64,000 bases of DNA from Pseudomonadota bacterium. GTDB taxonomy: Bacteria; Pseudomonadota; Alphaproteobacteria; Acetobacterales; Acetobacteraceae. The DNA lies in assembly GCA_021805565.1 (NCBI GenBank), contig JAJZFA010000011.1, positions 1 through 64,000 of the forward strand, given 5' to 3'. Every line of letters begins with the position of its first letter. Position 1 is the first letter of the stretch. The notes beneath the pieces were generated by a model. The model did no database searches, was not told where the DNA came from, and saw only the letters and a list, made by a program, of their open reading frames with translations. Shown here piece by piece: positions 45,514-54,666 of the stretch. Made by a program: the position numbers and the translations under genes.

Positions 45514-46130
45514 TGGAGACTTCGTTCTGGCTGATCCGCCATGCCTTGGTGGCGGAAGCCGCCCGGGCCGTCTTGTACGGCGTGATGGATGTGCCGCTGT
45601 GCGAGATCGCGCTGGCGGAACAGGCGTCGGCGTACCGGGCTTTGGCCGCCAGATTGCCCCGGCCGGCAGACTGGCTGGTGACGCCGCTATCGCGCACCCG
45701 CCGGACCGCCGAAACACTGTTGGCGTATGGATATCCGAGCGTTGCGCTGGGCGTGGAAGCTGGGCTGATCGAGCAGTCGCTGGGTGAATGGCAAGGCCTG
45801 CCGCATGCGGATTTACCGCCGAAACTGCTGCGGCCGGCACATGCATTCTGGCCGCTGGCCGGCGACGAAAAGCCGCCCGGCGGCGAAAGCATGGCAGAGG
45901 TCGTCGTGCGTGTGGGAGCGGCCATGGAACGGTTGGCGGAGGTTCATGCCGGCCGCGATGTGGTGATCGTGAGCCACGGTGGCGCGATCCGCGGCGCCAT
46001 CGCCCACGCGCTGGGCATCGGGCCGGACAATGCTTTGCACATTTCGGTGCAGAACCTGTCGCTGAGCCGGCTACACCGGTCGGCCGATGGTTGGCGGGTG
46101 CAGAGCGTGAACGAGGCGCCGGGTTGTTGA
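45510..46130 (+). CDS. histidine phosphatase family protein (CobC-like)
   Basis: 206 residues. The catalytic segment is WLIRHALV (RHA rather than RHG), with TPLSRTRRTAETLL, and the second catalytic histidine is in SHGGAIRGAIAHAL. Related members include alpha-ribazole phosphatases and phosphoglycerate mutases; no cobalamin synthesis genes are adjacent. ATG 45510 overlaps the permease stop by 4 bp. Confidence 0.82.
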   Translation: MMETSFWLIRHALVAEAARAVLYGVMDVPLCEIALAEQASAYRALAARLPRPADWLVTPLSRTRRTAETLLAYGYPSVALGVEAGLIEQSLGEWQGLPHADLPPKLLRPAHAFWPLAGDEKPPGGESMAEVVVRVGAAMERLAEVHAGRDVVIVSHGGAIRGAIAHALGIGPDNALHISVQNLSLSRLHRSADGWRVQSVNEAPGC

Positions 46131-46274
46131 AGGCGGGAGTGGACGTCTCGCGATAAATATAACGGCGCGGCGGACACACGTATTTCGACCGGCGTCCGGT
46201 CAATTTTCTTGATAAATCAATGCATTAATTCCTGTTTCGGTAACAGAGGCAAAATCGCGGGCGGCCGCCGAAGT

Positions 46275-46643
46275 TCAGGCCGCCTCAGCCCGGCGGCAAT
46301 CGAGTTGCTGCAAGGGCGGCACAGGCGGTTTCCCGGTAACACCGAAACGGCTGCCGAGATACGCCCGGAAGCTCACGCCATTTTTCGGGCAGGTCTTGGT
46401 AAGACCGGGAAACGTATCGCGGCCGAACCGCGCGCGCAGTGCACGCCGACGGTCTTTATCCGGTTTGACACGGTAGGCCTTGAGGTCGGCGTAGAAATCC
46501 CAGATCGGCGTTCTCATGTTCTGCTGAGCAGCGCGGTGCGGGCCGGTGAACGTGTTCCGCGTATGCACCAGCCGCTCCGCGTGTATCCAGCACAGGGCAT
46601 GGCGGCCGACATCGAACTATCCGGCACCGCCGTTTAGCGCCAC
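46275..46643 (-). pseudogene. IS66-family transposase remnant
   Basis: The minus strand reads like the C-terminal half of an IS66 transposase with an internal deletion: GGAG-stop-FDVGRHALCWIHAERLVH, then FYADLKAYR, RRALRARF joined directly to GRDTFPGLTKTCPKNGVSF.AYLGSRF. A stop interrupts the DxGQFD-like region, and the conserved middle block between RARF and the LTKTC end is missing. No terminal repeats or partner genes (tnpA/tnpB) were found. It is an old, inactive insertion. Confidence 0.7.
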
Positions 46644-46730
46644 GGCATCGCGCGGGAAGCAGTGCGCATGGAAGCTGCCCCAAAGAAGAAGTTGCAACAA
46701 TGCATTGGGACAGCCGACCCTTCGACTGCT

Positions 46731-47143
46731 TTACGGTGACCGCACAGACGGGCCTTGATAGGGCATAGCAACCAAGGCCGATGCCGTCGCGACGAAAGCT
46801 TCCGCCGCTGCCAAGGCTTGCTCCGCCTTTTCTGGTGGGACGGGCGCGGCCTCATAGTCGGCGGCAAGGCGCAGGATTTGGACGTTCTGGAGAGCCTTGC
46901 CGATCTCCGCCGGGAAGATACGTAGCTTCACGAGATGCATGGAGAAGGCCGCTATAAGGCCATGGTGCGTTTTGAACTCGCGCCGCGCACAGGCTCAACC
47001 CCTGCCCATGCCAGACAGGCGCGCGCGGCGTCATACATCGCGTAGTAGGCGCGGCTGCACGAACCGTCAGTGTCGCCGAGATCAAGCAGAGCCTTGGCGC
47101 TTTTGACGCCTGTTTCAGCTTTTTGCAGGAAGGGATTCGTCAT
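46731..47143 (-). pseudogene. HEPN-domain toxin gene, frameshifted
   Basis: The frame starts at ATG 47143 (MTNPFLQKAETGVKSAKALLDL, then SRAYYAMYDAARACL) and stops after SSKRT MAL. Continuing in another frame restores HHGLIAAFSMHLVKLRIF and a natural C-terminus ending at 46731. The break lies at a run of four A (about 46979-46982); one added A would restore the frame, so a single-base deletion is likely. The start overlaps the MNT gene stop by 4 bp, the standard arrangement of MNT-HEPN pairs. Confidence 0.75.
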
Positions 47144-47484
47144 AGCCGAATTCCTTCGCGTTGAATGTTGCCTATCAGGGCTGGGTTTTTCGCACGCTCG
47201 GGGTGATCCAGAGCGTCGCCCCACAGCGGATACGGTGATACGGACACGCCGGTTTCGACCAGGACATCGAAGGTGATGTCGGACATGGCCCAAACCGTGT
47301 CCCAAATATTGCCCTGCGGCCCGTGCAGAACGATCGCCAAGTCAACGTCGCTCTCAGGCTGAAAATCGCCACGGGCGCGAGAGCCATACAGACGCACTTC
47401 ATCGACCGTGTAATTCTTGCGGAGGGCATCAAGGAAAAGGCTAATAGCCCGCTCCACTTCTGGCTGGTGCGCAGTCTTGCTCAC
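47140..47484 (-). CDS. MNT-type nucleotidyltransferase (antitoxin)
   Basis: 114 residues with the minimal nucleotidyltransferase motif GSRARGDFQPESDVDL and a later acidic residue in FDVLVE. MNT proteins pair with HEPN RNase-type toxins and can inactivate them by adding AMP. Here the partner is frameshifted, so the pair is probably inactive, although the antitoxin gene is still intact. Confidence 0.85.
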   Translation of the reverse strand: MSKTAHQPEVERAISLFLDALRKNYTVDEVRLYGSRARGDFQPESDVDLAIVLHGPQGNIWDTVWAMSDITFDVLVETGVSVSPYPLWGDALDHPERAKNPALIGNIQREGIRL

Positions 47485-48200
47485 GATCGATCTCTCGAAG
47501 TTTGAAGCATTTTCGAAGAATTATACCAAAAATGCCGTCACAAAGCTACCGCGCTCATCCGTCCCCCCACTATGGCATCCAGGTCCAGGCTGAGGGAATA
47601 ATGCGCCAATATTTCAAGGGCGTGTCGCAATCTTCTCGACTGGCGCCCCATTTTAAGCAGGCTCATGAGTTGCCAGACTGGTTCGCGATCCGGAGATTCA
47701 CAACCCTCTGAAGCGAAAGACCCCAGACAACACAAACAGCGCTCGAAAGCGGGGCTGATACTCCGGCCGAGGCCGGAGCACTCACGAATTTTGCAATTTC
47801 GGGTTCCCCCCAAATCAGGCCGCTGGTCAAGCGAAAACCCTGTTTTTGCTCATGAGTGAGTTTGTGCCGATTTCCGGCCCTCTCGGGCCGATTGCGCTGG
47901 CAACCCGAACGGAAAACCCATCTCTTTCGCCGCACCCTGCCCAATCGCCTCCGCCCCGGGCGAGAGAAAATCCTTGGCATGCCTTCCGGCTATTCGCTCG
48001 GCCGCGACGCCACCGTGCGGATCAGGGTCTATGCCAGGACTTGGTACGCCAGATACCGATCGTCCACTCGCCGCATCGCCGCCAGATCGTCCACGCTCAC
48101 CGGGACAAGCCGACGATATAACGTCGAACCCGCGACCTTTTAGCCGGTACAGGCCCCCAGGGGCCTGCGCACTTTACCTGCTTCAAACACGATTCTCGAG
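47485..48200. other. 716-bp stretch without recognised gene
   Basis: Several short open frames are present, but none shows family motifs or consistent codon use; it may be decayed DNA next to the MNT-HEPN and IS66 remnants. Visible structures are a perfect hairpin CTCCGGCC-GA-GGCCGGAG at 47761-47778 and a second (CAGGCCCC..GGGGCCTG) at about 48148-48165, just beyond the quinone reductase stop. Confidence 0.4.
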
Positions 48201-49172
48201 CTAGGGCAGCAGCACCGTACTTCCGGTCGTTTTACGCGACTCCAGCGCGGTATGCGCGGCGCCGGCATCTTTCAGGCTGAACGTTTGATTGACCTGAATT
48301 TTCACCGCTCCGCTGCCGACCGCGGCGAACAGGTCGGCGGCCACACGCTCCAGATCGCTCCGCTTTGCCGTATAGGTCGCCAGTGTCGGGCGGGTCAGGA
48401 ACAGGCTGCCCTTGGCCGCCAGCAGCCCCAGTTCCACCGGGGGCACCGGCCCCGAGGCATTGCCATAGCTCACCATCAACCCTAGCGGCGCCAGCGAATC
48501 GAGGCTTGCGGCGAACGTGTCCTTACCGACGCTGTCGTAAACCACCGGCACCATCGCCCCGCCGGTGATCCGCTTGACCTCCGATGCCAGCGCGGCGTGT
48601 CCGATCACCGTGTGCGCGGCCCCGTTTGCCTGGGCCAGCGCCGCTTTTTCCGCGCTGGAAACCACGCCGATCACCGTTGCACCGAGGTGTTTGGCCCACT
48701 GGCACAGAATCAGACCGACCCCCCCAGCCGCGGCATGTACCACGATCGTATCGCCGGGCTGCACGGCATGGGTCCGGCGCAGCAGATATTGCGCGGTCAT
48801 GCCTTGCAGCATCATGGCGGCGCCGGTCTGGAAGCCGATGCTGTCCGGCAGTTTGACCAGCCGATCGGCGGCGATCACCCGTTCGGTCGCATAGCCGCCA
48901 AGCGCGCCGGCATAGGCGACACGATCGCCGGCCGCCAGGCCAACGACGCCGGATCCCACCGCCAGCACCGTTCCGGCGCCTTCCTGGCCGATGATCAGCG
49001 GCAGGTTCGGCGCCTTGTACAGGCCGGTGCGAAAATAAACGTCGATGAAATTCAGCCCGACCGCCTCATGCCTGATCAACGCCTCCAGCGGTCCGGGTTC
49101 GGGTGTGGGGACGTCTTCCCATACCATCACCTCCGGACCGCCGTTGGTATGGATGCGGATCGCCTTCGTCAT
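48201..49172 (-). CDS. qor: NADPH:quinone oxidoreductase
   Basis: Zinc-free medium-chain dehydrogenase that reduces quinones with NADPH. The 323 residues have the NADPH-binding motif HAAAGGVGLILCQWAKHLGATVIGV, the family segment NFIDVYFRTGLY, and a conserved C-terminus (HTALESRKTTGSTVLLP). It starts at ATG 49172, with GGAG 8 bp upstream. It lies downstream of ogt on the same strand, with a 24-bp gap, and could be co-transcribed. Confidence 0.92.
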   Translation of the reverse strand: MTKAIRIHTNGGPEVMVWEDVPTPEPGPLEALIRHEAVGLNFIDVYFRTGLYKAPNLPLIIGQEGAGTVLAVGSGVVGLAAGDRVAYAGALGGYATERVIAADRLVKLPDSIGFQTGAAMMLQGMTAQYLLRRTHAVQPGDTIVVHAAAGGVGLILCQWAKHLGATVIGVVSSAEKAALAQANGAAHTVIGHAALASEVKRITGGAMVPVVYDSVGKDTFAASLDSLAPLGLMVSYGNASGPVPPVELGLLAAKGSLFLTRPTLATYTAKRSDLERVAADLFAAVGSGAVKIQVNQTFSLKDAGAAHTALESRKTTGSTVLLP

Positions 49173-49196
49173 CGTGTTTCTCCGTACGGCGGAAGT

Positions 49197-49652
49197 TTAG
49201 AGCAAAGTCCGGTTTGGATTCTCCAACGCCAGCAGCCAGCGTTTGGTTTGCAATCCATCGCCGCCGGAGTAGCCGCCAATGTGCGTGGCCGCAACAACCC
49301 GATGGCAGGGAATAATCACCGGGACCGGATTATGGCCGTTCGCCTGACCCACGGACCGTGCGCTGCCACCCGCCGTGGCGGCGATTTCGCGGTAGCCGCG
49401 GGTTTCGCCATACGGAATGGCGCACAGCGCTTGCCACACGCCGCGGCGATACGCCGTGCCGGCCGGCGCCAGCGGCAGGTCGAAGGCCCGCAGGTCGCCG
49501 TCGAAATAGGCGTGCAGTTGCGCCCGCGCCCGCTGCAACACGGGCGACGGCGCCTGATCCGCGACCCAACCCCAATCCAGCGACACGATCGCACCGTCTT
49601 CCTCGAAAACGGTAATATCGCCTACCGGTGTATGAAGCGAAATCCATGGCAC
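49197..49652 (-). CDS. ogt: methylated-DNA-protein-cysteine methyltransferase
   Basis: Repairs O6-alkylguanine by transferring the alkyl group to its own cysteine. The active-site motif is PVIIPCHRVV. Before it are the DNA-binding helix (GETRGYREIAATAG) and GQANGHNPVP. GTG 49652 with AGGGA upstream is preferred, giving 151 residues; an ATG at 49772 would overlap the pduO gene by more than 50 bp. Confidence 0.88.
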   Translation of the reverse strand: MPWISLHTPVGDITVFEEDGAIVSLDWGWVADQAPSPVLQRARAQLHAYFDGDLRAFDLPLAPAGTAYRRGVWQALCAIPYGETRGYREIAATAGGSARSVGQANGHNPVPVIIPCHRVVAATHIGGYSGGDGLQTKRWLLALENPNRTLL

Positions 49653-49719
49653 GGGCAGTGTTCCCTGTTCATAACCCAAACGCCGGACCGGATCGGGCCA
49701 GATGTCAGAACCGGTTTCG

Positions 49720-50274
49720 TCACGACCGATTGGCACCCGGCACCCACAACACCTCGGCGGCACCATTTTCATTCAGCACGCGGGCCAGCACGAACAGATG
49801 GTCCGACAGCCGGTTGAGATAGCGCCCGGCGACCGGATTGACATCCCCGGCCGCGACCACCGAACGTTCGGCCCGCCGGACGGCGACGCGGGCCATATGG
49901 GCGAACGCCGCCGCATCGGTGCCGCCGGGCAGGATGAAGCTGGTCAGGGCCGCCAGCCTTGCGTTCATGGCCGCGACCTCGGCTTCCAGGCGTGCGACCG
50001 CGGCATCGGTCATGCGAAGCCGGTCCCCTCCCGTGCCGGGAACGCACAGATCGGCGCCGGCGTCGAACAGATCGTTCTGCACGCGCGCCAGCATCGCGTC
50101 TTCGTCCGGCCGGCCCCGCGTATGGATTCGCAACACGCCGATGCTGGCGTTGGCCTCATCGACCGCGCCCAAGGCCTCGATCCTGGGGGCCGCCTTGGAT
50201 ATGCGCGTCCCGTCGCCCAGCGACGTTTCGCCTGTGTCGCCACCCCGCGTCACGACCCGGTTAATTCGTACCAT
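49720..50274 (-). CDS. pduO: cob(I)alamin adenosyltransferase, PduO type
   Basis: Adds the adenosyl group to cobalamin using ATP. The 184 residues have TRGGDTGETSLGDGTRISK (ATP loop), DEANASIG and RRAERSV plus NRLSDHLFVLAR, typical of PduO/MMAB. The order on the minus strand is tonB-like gene, pduO, ogt, qor, with only 12 bp between the tonB-like stop and this start. A TonB partner could serve cobalamin import, but this is only an association. Confidence 0.93.
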   Translation of the reverse strand: MVRINRVVTRGGDTGETSLGDGTRISKAAPRIEALGAVDEANASIGVLRIHTRGRPDEDAMLARVQNDLFDAGADLCVPGTGGDRLRMTDAAVARLEAEVAAMNARLAALTSFILPGGTDAAAFAHMARVAVRRAERSVVAAGDVNPVAGRYLNRLSDHLFVLARVLNENGAAEVLWVPGANRS

Positions 50275-50286
50275 CGTCAGGCATCC

Positions 50287-51252
50287 TCAATAGGGTTCGA
50301 AAACAAACTGGAACGGAAAATCGAACGGAACGGTGCGTCCGTCCTTCATTGCTGGGTGAAACCGCCATTTCATCACGGCGTTCAACGCCGCCTGATCCAG
50401 CGACGTCACGCCCGAACTTTGCTCGACATCCGCCCCGGCGGTAAGGCCGTTCGCGCCGACATGGATCAGGATAACCACGGTGCCGTGCTGGTTGTGCATT
50501 TGCGCGTCCGCCGGATAGGCGGGCGGCCGGTTGCGGAATTTGTCGTCCGGCGAGGCAGGCAGCACGTGCCCACCCATGACGACGGCATTGGATTCGCTCT
50601 CGGTGCCGGCCAGATCGAACACCGGCGCCTGTTGCGGACGCGGCGGCACCGGTTGCGCCTCGGCCGGCTTCGGCGGCGGCGGGGGCTGGACCGGCTGGGG
50701 CTGGGCCGGCTGTGGAACGACCGGTTGGGGAGCGATCGGTTGAGGCGGGGCGGGCTTTGGAGGATCTGGGTTGGCGGGCGGCGGGGGCGCGACCTCGCCC
50801 TGTTGGGCATCGGGCAGCGGCGGGACCGGCTTGGCGTCCGGTTCGGACGGTGTGTCTATCCGGCCTTCGGGCTCCGGCTTTTCGGGCTTTTCGGCCTCGG
50901 GCTTGGCCGCTTCGGGCTTGGCAGCCTCGGGCTTGGCGGCTTCGACTTTCGGCGGTTCCGGCTTCGCCGGACGGGCCGGAACTGGCTTGCGGGCGTCCGG
51001 CTGGGCGGGCTGCGCGCCCTTCTGCTCCACCATGAGCAATTCGATGGTGCCCTGCTCTTGCGGTTCGGCCTTACGCGGCCGGCCCAGCGGCAGAAAACGT
51101 GGCATGAACACGATGAATAGCGCCCCGAGCAGATGGGCGCAAACCGAAAGCAGCACGGCGATCGTCAGAAACCGCCGGCGGCGTTGCGCCGCGGGGTCGA
51201 TCCGGCGGCGGGCCGGCAGCCATCCGAAGGGTGCGATCGTCAGCCGTTCCAT
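50287..51252 (-). CDS. tonB: TonB-family energy-transducing protein
   Basis: 321 residues: an inner-membrane anchor (LTIAVLLSVCAHLLGALFIVF, about residues 25-45), a long Pro/Lys/Glu-rich spacer (about 70-225) spanning the periplasm, and a C-terminal TonB domain (YPADAQMHNQHGTVVILIHVGANG, then LDQAALNAVMKWRFHPA). It starts at ATG 51252; the open frame continues upstream through the dispersed repeat, but that part is not coding. ExbB/ExbD are not in the window. Confidence 0.88.
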   Translation of the reverse strand: MERLTIAPFGWLPARRRIDPAAQRRRRFLTIAVLLSVCAHLLGALFIVFMPRFLPLGRPRKAEPQEQGTIELLMVEQKGAQPAQPDARKPVPARPAKPEPPKVEAAKPEAAKPEAAKPEAEKPEKPEPEGRIDTPSEPDAKPVPPLPDAQQGEVAPPPPANPDPPKPAPPQPIAPQPVVPQPAQPQPVQPPPPPKPAEAQPVPPRPQQAPVFDLAGTESESNAVVMGGHVLPASPDDKFRNRPPAYPADAQMHNQHGTVVILIHVGANGLTAGADVEQSSGVTSLDQAALNAVMKWRFHPAMKDGRTVPFDFPFQFVFEPY

Positions 51253-51264
51253 CGTTTCCGCGCG

Positions 51265-51384
51265 TGTTAGGGCAGCATCGGCGATCAGTGCGTCAGCACG
51301 CCGATAAAGCTGCCCGATCAAACAAAGGCTAAGGCCATGCCCGACGCCACAATCCGAAGCGATAAGTGTTGGGCATGGCCTTAT
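51265..51384 (-). repeat. dispersed double-palindrome repeat, copy C
   Basis: The best-preserved copy. On the minus strand, the first palindrome is TAAGGCCATGCCC / GGGCATGGCCTTA (13-bp perfect arms at 51371-51383 and 51330-51342, 28-bp loop). The second is GGGCAGCTTTATCGGC with GCCGATGCTGCCC, around 51316 to 51271. Within it, TTTATCGGCGTGCTGACGCA is shared with copy B. It lies in the tonB leader. Confidence 0.75.
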
Positions 51385-51506
51385 GGCTGCCCTGTAGCCC
51401 GGCTGACGCCGTTTTGATACAGCACGGCGCCCGTCCCGGATGCAATTGGGCAAGCAGGCCATCAGGCCGGGTTTTTCCGCCGGACGGCGCGCCACGATAC
51501 GGCCTT

Positions 51507-51534
51507 GACGCTCGCCGAAGCGGATGCGAGCGTC
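51507..51534. promoter_or_regulatory. perfect inverted repeat before the luciferase-like gene
   Basis: GACGCTCGC (51507-51515) and GCGAGCGTC (51526-51534), 10-bp loop, 20 bp before the start codon and directly ahead of the ribosome site GGGGAG. It could be an operator or an RNA stem that affects translation; no regulator gene is adjacent. Confidence 0.45.
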
Positions 51535-51553
51535 TCCTCAGGGGAGAAAATCC

Positions 51554-52786
51554 ATGAAATTCGGCGTTTTCTACGAACATCAGTTGCCACGGCCCTGGAC
51601 CGCCACCAGCGAATACGAGTTGTTCCAGAATTCGCTGTCGCAGGTCGAATTGGCCGACCGGCTTGGCTATGACTATATGTGGGAAGTCGAACATCACTTC
51701 CTGGAAGAATATTCCCATTCCTCGGCGCCGGAAGTCTTCCTCGCGGCGGCCAGCCAGCGCACCAAGCGGATCCGGCTGGGCCACGGCATCGTTCAGTTGA
51801 CGACGAACCAGCCGCACCGGATCGCCGAACGGGTGGCCACGCTGGATCAAATTTCCGGCGGGCGGGTGGAACTCGGCATGGGCGAGGGCGCCGGCCCGGC
51901 GGAACTGCATCCGTTCGGCGTACGTGTGCGCGACAAGCGGGAGCGTTGGGAGGAGGCGGTGCAGGCCATCATTCCGATGTTCACCCAGGATAGTTGGGAA
52001 TTCCACGGCAAGTATCACGATTTTCCGGCGCGCAATGTGGTACCGAAGCCGTATCAAAAGCCGCACCCGCCGCTATGGGTGGCATGTTCCAACATCCGCA
52101 CCATTGGGGAAGCGGGGCAGTGGGGCATGGGGGCGCTGGGGTTCAGTTTCGTTTCGCCCGACGCGGCCAAGGCGTGGGTGCATAAATACTACAACATGTT
52201 TCTGCACCAGCCGCGGCGGCTGACGGAGTACGCGACCAATCCGAACGTGGCGATCGTGAACGGGTTCATGTGCGCGCCGACGGACGAGGAAGCGCTGGAG
52301 AAAGCGGCCGGCTGGACATTCTTTATTTTTGCCCTGTCGTATTACGGGCGAAAGGGTGTCGATGCGCCGGGCAAGGGCGATTTGTGGCGGGAGTATCAGG
52401 ATTGGCGGCATACCGAAAAGGCTCAGGCGGCGCTGCGCAACGGGTTGATCGGTTCGCCGGACACCATCCGCAAGCGGCTGCGCCAGTTCGAGGAGGCGCA
52501 TGTCGATCAGGCGATCCTGCTGAATCAGGCGGGTAAGACGAGCCACCAGGATATCTGCGAAAGCCTGGACCTGTTCGCGCGCGAGGTGATGCCGGAATTT
52601 CACGATCGTCAGGCGGCGCAGGATGCGTGGAAGCGGGATGTCCTGGATGGGCGGATCGTGCTGGAAGATCTGGATACGGAACGATACGATCTATATTCTC
52701 ATCAGAACGAGGATATCGTCCGCATGACGCCCGAACAGTTGAAACAGCGTATGGCGGAAAAAGACCGGCTGGCCACCGCCGGTTAA
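51554..52786 (+). CDS. luciferase-like (LLM-class) flavin monooxygenase
   Basis: 410 residues of the bacterial luciferase fold (TIM barrel), starting KFGVFYEHQLPRPW and with WEVEHHFLEEYSHSSAPEVFLAA, RLGHGIVQLTTNQPHRIAERVATLDQISGGR and PHPPLWVA. It uses reduced flavin from a separate reductase. ATG 51554 has GGGGAG 7 bp upstream. A second luciferase-like gene follows after 23 bp, probably in one operon. Substrate unknown. Confidence 0.88.
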   Translation: MKFGVFYEHQLPRPWTATSEYELFQNSLSQVELADRLGYDYMWEVEHHFLEEYSHSSAPEVFLAAASQRTKRIRLGHGIVQLTTNQPHRIAERVATLDQISGGRVELGMGEGAGPAELHPFGVRVRDKRERWEEAVQAIIPMFTQDSWEFHGKYHDFPARNVVPKPYQKPHPPLWVACSNIRTIGEAGQWGMGALGFSFVSPDAAKAWVHKYYNMFLHQPRRLTEYATNPNVAIVNGFMCAPTDEEALEKAAGWTFFIFALSYYGRKGVDAPGKGDLWREYQDWRHTEKAQAALRNGLIGSPDTIRKRLRQFEEAHVDQAILLNQAGKTSHQDICESLDLFAREVMPEFHDRQAAQDAWKRDVLDGRIVLEDLDTERYDLYSHQNEDIVRMTPEQLKQRMAEKDRLATAG

Positions 52787-52809
52787 AGAAAACGCGAAGG
52801 AACTTCGAT

Positions 52810-53847
52810 ATGAAGCTTGCTTTGTCCATCGGCTATTCGAGCGCGAAACTGGACCTGCCGGTTGCACTGGTTCAGCGCGCCGAGGAACTGGGTTATGACT
52901 CGGTCTGGTCGGCGGAAGCATACGGGTCCGATGCGGTGACTCCGCTGGCGTTCCTGGCGGCCGTGACGAAAAAAATCCGCCTGGGCACAGGCATCATGCA
53001 GTTGGCGGCGCGTACGCCGGCCAATGCGGCGATGTGTGCGGGTACCGTGGATGCGCTGGCGGGCGGCGGACGGTTCATCGCCGGGTTGGGTGTGTCCGGC
53101 CCGCAGATTGTGGAGGGATGGTATGGGCAGCCGTGGGGGCGGCCGTATTACCGGCTGAAAGACTACGTCGCCATCATGCGCAAGATATTCGCTCGCGACG
53201 AACCCGTGGCGCATGACGGGCGGGAGATCAGCCTGCCCTATACCGGCGAAGGCGCGTCCGGCGTCGGCAAGCCGCTGAAATCGATCCTGCACATGAACCG
53301 CGATATTCCGATCTATCTGGCGACGGGTGGCGAATCGACCGTGAAATTGACGGCGGAAATCGCCGATGGGTGGATTCCGATGGGGTTCGTTCCCGGTTGC
53401 ATGGACGAATACGGTCCCTGGCTGGAAGAAGGCTTCCGCCGCGCGGGGAATGGCAAAAGCCTGAAGGATTTCGACATCCAGGCTAATGTTCATGTGGAAG
53501 TCGCGGACGACGTGAAGGCGGCGCTCGACCGGCTTAAGCCGGAAGTCGCGCTTTACGTCGGCGGCATGGGACACAAGGACAAGAATTTCCACAAGGACCA
53601 GATGATCCGGCGCGGTTTCGGCGACGCGGCGGATCGGGTGCAGGAACTATATCTGGCGCATCGCAAGGAAGAAGCCATCGCGGCGGTGCCCGATGAGTGG
53701 GTGGATATGAAGTCGCTGGTAGGACCGCCGGGACGTATCCGTGAGCGGTTTCGCGCGTGGGAGGATTCCGGGGCGACCAGCATAACCGTGCGGTCCCGCC
53801 ATCCCGAAGCCATCGAAGTCATTGCAAAAGCCGCTCGGTTGAACTGA
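52810..53847 (+). CDS. luciferase-like flavin- or F420-dependent oxidoreductase
   Basis: 345 residues. Motifs: DSVWSAEAYGSDAVTPLAFLAA, RLGTGIMQLAARTPANAAMCAGTVDALAGGGRFIAGLGVSGPQ and IPIYLATGG. It is closer to the F420-type subgroup than the upstream paralogue; F420 use is not shown by sequence alone. ATG 52810 has AAGGAA upstream. It is the second gene of a two-gene operon with the luciferase-like protein at 51554. Confidence 0.85.
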   Translation: MKLALSIGYSSAKLDLPVALVQRAEELGYDSVWSAEAYGSDAVTPLAFLAAVTKKIRLGTGIMQLAARTPANAAMCAGTVDALAGGGRFIAGLGVSGPQIVEGWYGQPWGRPYYRLKDYVAIMRKIFARDEPVAHDGREISLPYTGEGASGVGKPLKSILHMNRDIPIYLATGGESTVKLTAEIADGWIPMGFVPGCMDEYGPWLEEGFRRAGNGKSLKDFDIQANVHVEVADDVKAALDRLKPEVALYVGGMGHKDKNFHKDQMIRRGFGDAADRVQELYLAHRKEEAIAAVPDEWVDMKSLVGPPGRIRERFRAWEDSGATSITVRSRHPEAIEVIAKAARLN

Positions 53848-53892
53848 ATGCGAATTTCGTTACACGGCCGATGACTCGGGTTCGTGGCCGGG

Positions 53893-54666
53893 TTACCCGC
53901 CGAAGCGCGGCAGGTGCCGCGCCAGCCCGGCATACGCCTCATCGTCGGTGCGATCGTAACGCAGCGGCGTGACGACGATTTTGCCCGCTCGCATGGCGCT
54001 GTAATCGCTTTCGGGTCCCTGCTGGATATCGCCGCGCCGGAAGTTCAGCCAGTGATAGGACATGCCGCGCGGATCGACGCGGGTTTCCACATGCATGCCG
54101 GCGACCGCGCCTTCCCCCTGACGCGCCAGGGTCATCGGGCCGGCCTCGGCGGCGGGGATCGGCGGGAAGTTGATGTTCAACACCGCATTTTGCCCCCAGC
54201 CCATGGCCCACAGGCGCCGTATCGTTTCGGCCCCCAATGTGCGCGCGGTGTCCCACGGCACCTCGTCGCGTTTCGCAAAGGCCTGGCTGAGCGCGAGTGC
54301 GGGAACACCCAGCATCATCGCCGTCATCGCGCCGCCGACGGTGCCGGAAAACACCGTTTCCAGACCCAGATTGAGGCCCCTGTTGACCCCCGACAGCACC
54401 AGTTGCGGGGGATTGTCCTTCAGGATGTGGCACAGGCCCATCGCCGCGCAGTCGCCGGGTGTGCCGGTCACACCGAAACGGCGCTCGCCGCGTTCGCTGA
54501 CCCGCAGCGCATGATGCAGGCTGATGGCGTGGGACTGCCCGCTTTGGTCGTGTTCGGGGGCCACAACCCAGACCTCGCGGGCGATTTGCGCGGCGATCTC
54601 CTCCAGCACCCGCATGCCGGGGGCATCGATCCCGTCGTCGTTCGTCAGCATTACCCGATCCAGCAC
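53893..54666 (-). CDS. surE: 5'/3'-nucleotidase SurE
   Basis: Survival protein that hydrolyses nucleoside monophosphates. The 257 residues carry the metal-binding motif LTNDDG near the N-terminus, then VVAPEHDQSGQSHAIS, GTPGDC and LVLSGVNRGLNLG. GTG 54666 is preferred because of an AGGGAG site 8 bp upstream; ATG 54651 would also keep the motif. Downstream the convergent plus-strand luciferase-like gene ends at 53847. Confidence 0.93.
   Translation of the reverse strand: MLDRVMLTNDDGIDAPGMRVLEEIAAQIAREVWVVAPEHDQSGQSHAISLHHALRVSERGERRFGVTGTPGDCAAMGLCHILKDNPPQLVLSGVNRGLNLGLETVFSGTVGGAMTAMMLGVPALALSQAFAKRDEVPWDTARTLGAETIRRLWAMGWGQNAVLNINFPPIPAAEAGPMTLARQGEGAVAGMHVETRVDPRGMSYHWLNFRRGDIQQGPESDYSAMRAGKIVVTPLRYDRTDDEAYAGLARHLPRFGG

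Noticed and set aside
49702-51120. A long plus-strand frame of low-complexity Arg/Gly/Leu sequence across pduO and tonB.
   Set aside because: Antisense of the Pro/Glu-rich TonB spacer and of pduO.
51253-51495. An 81-codon upstream extension of the TonB gene.
   Set aside because: It reads through the dispersed repeat; the membrane anchor starts shortly after ATG 51252 as TonB requires.
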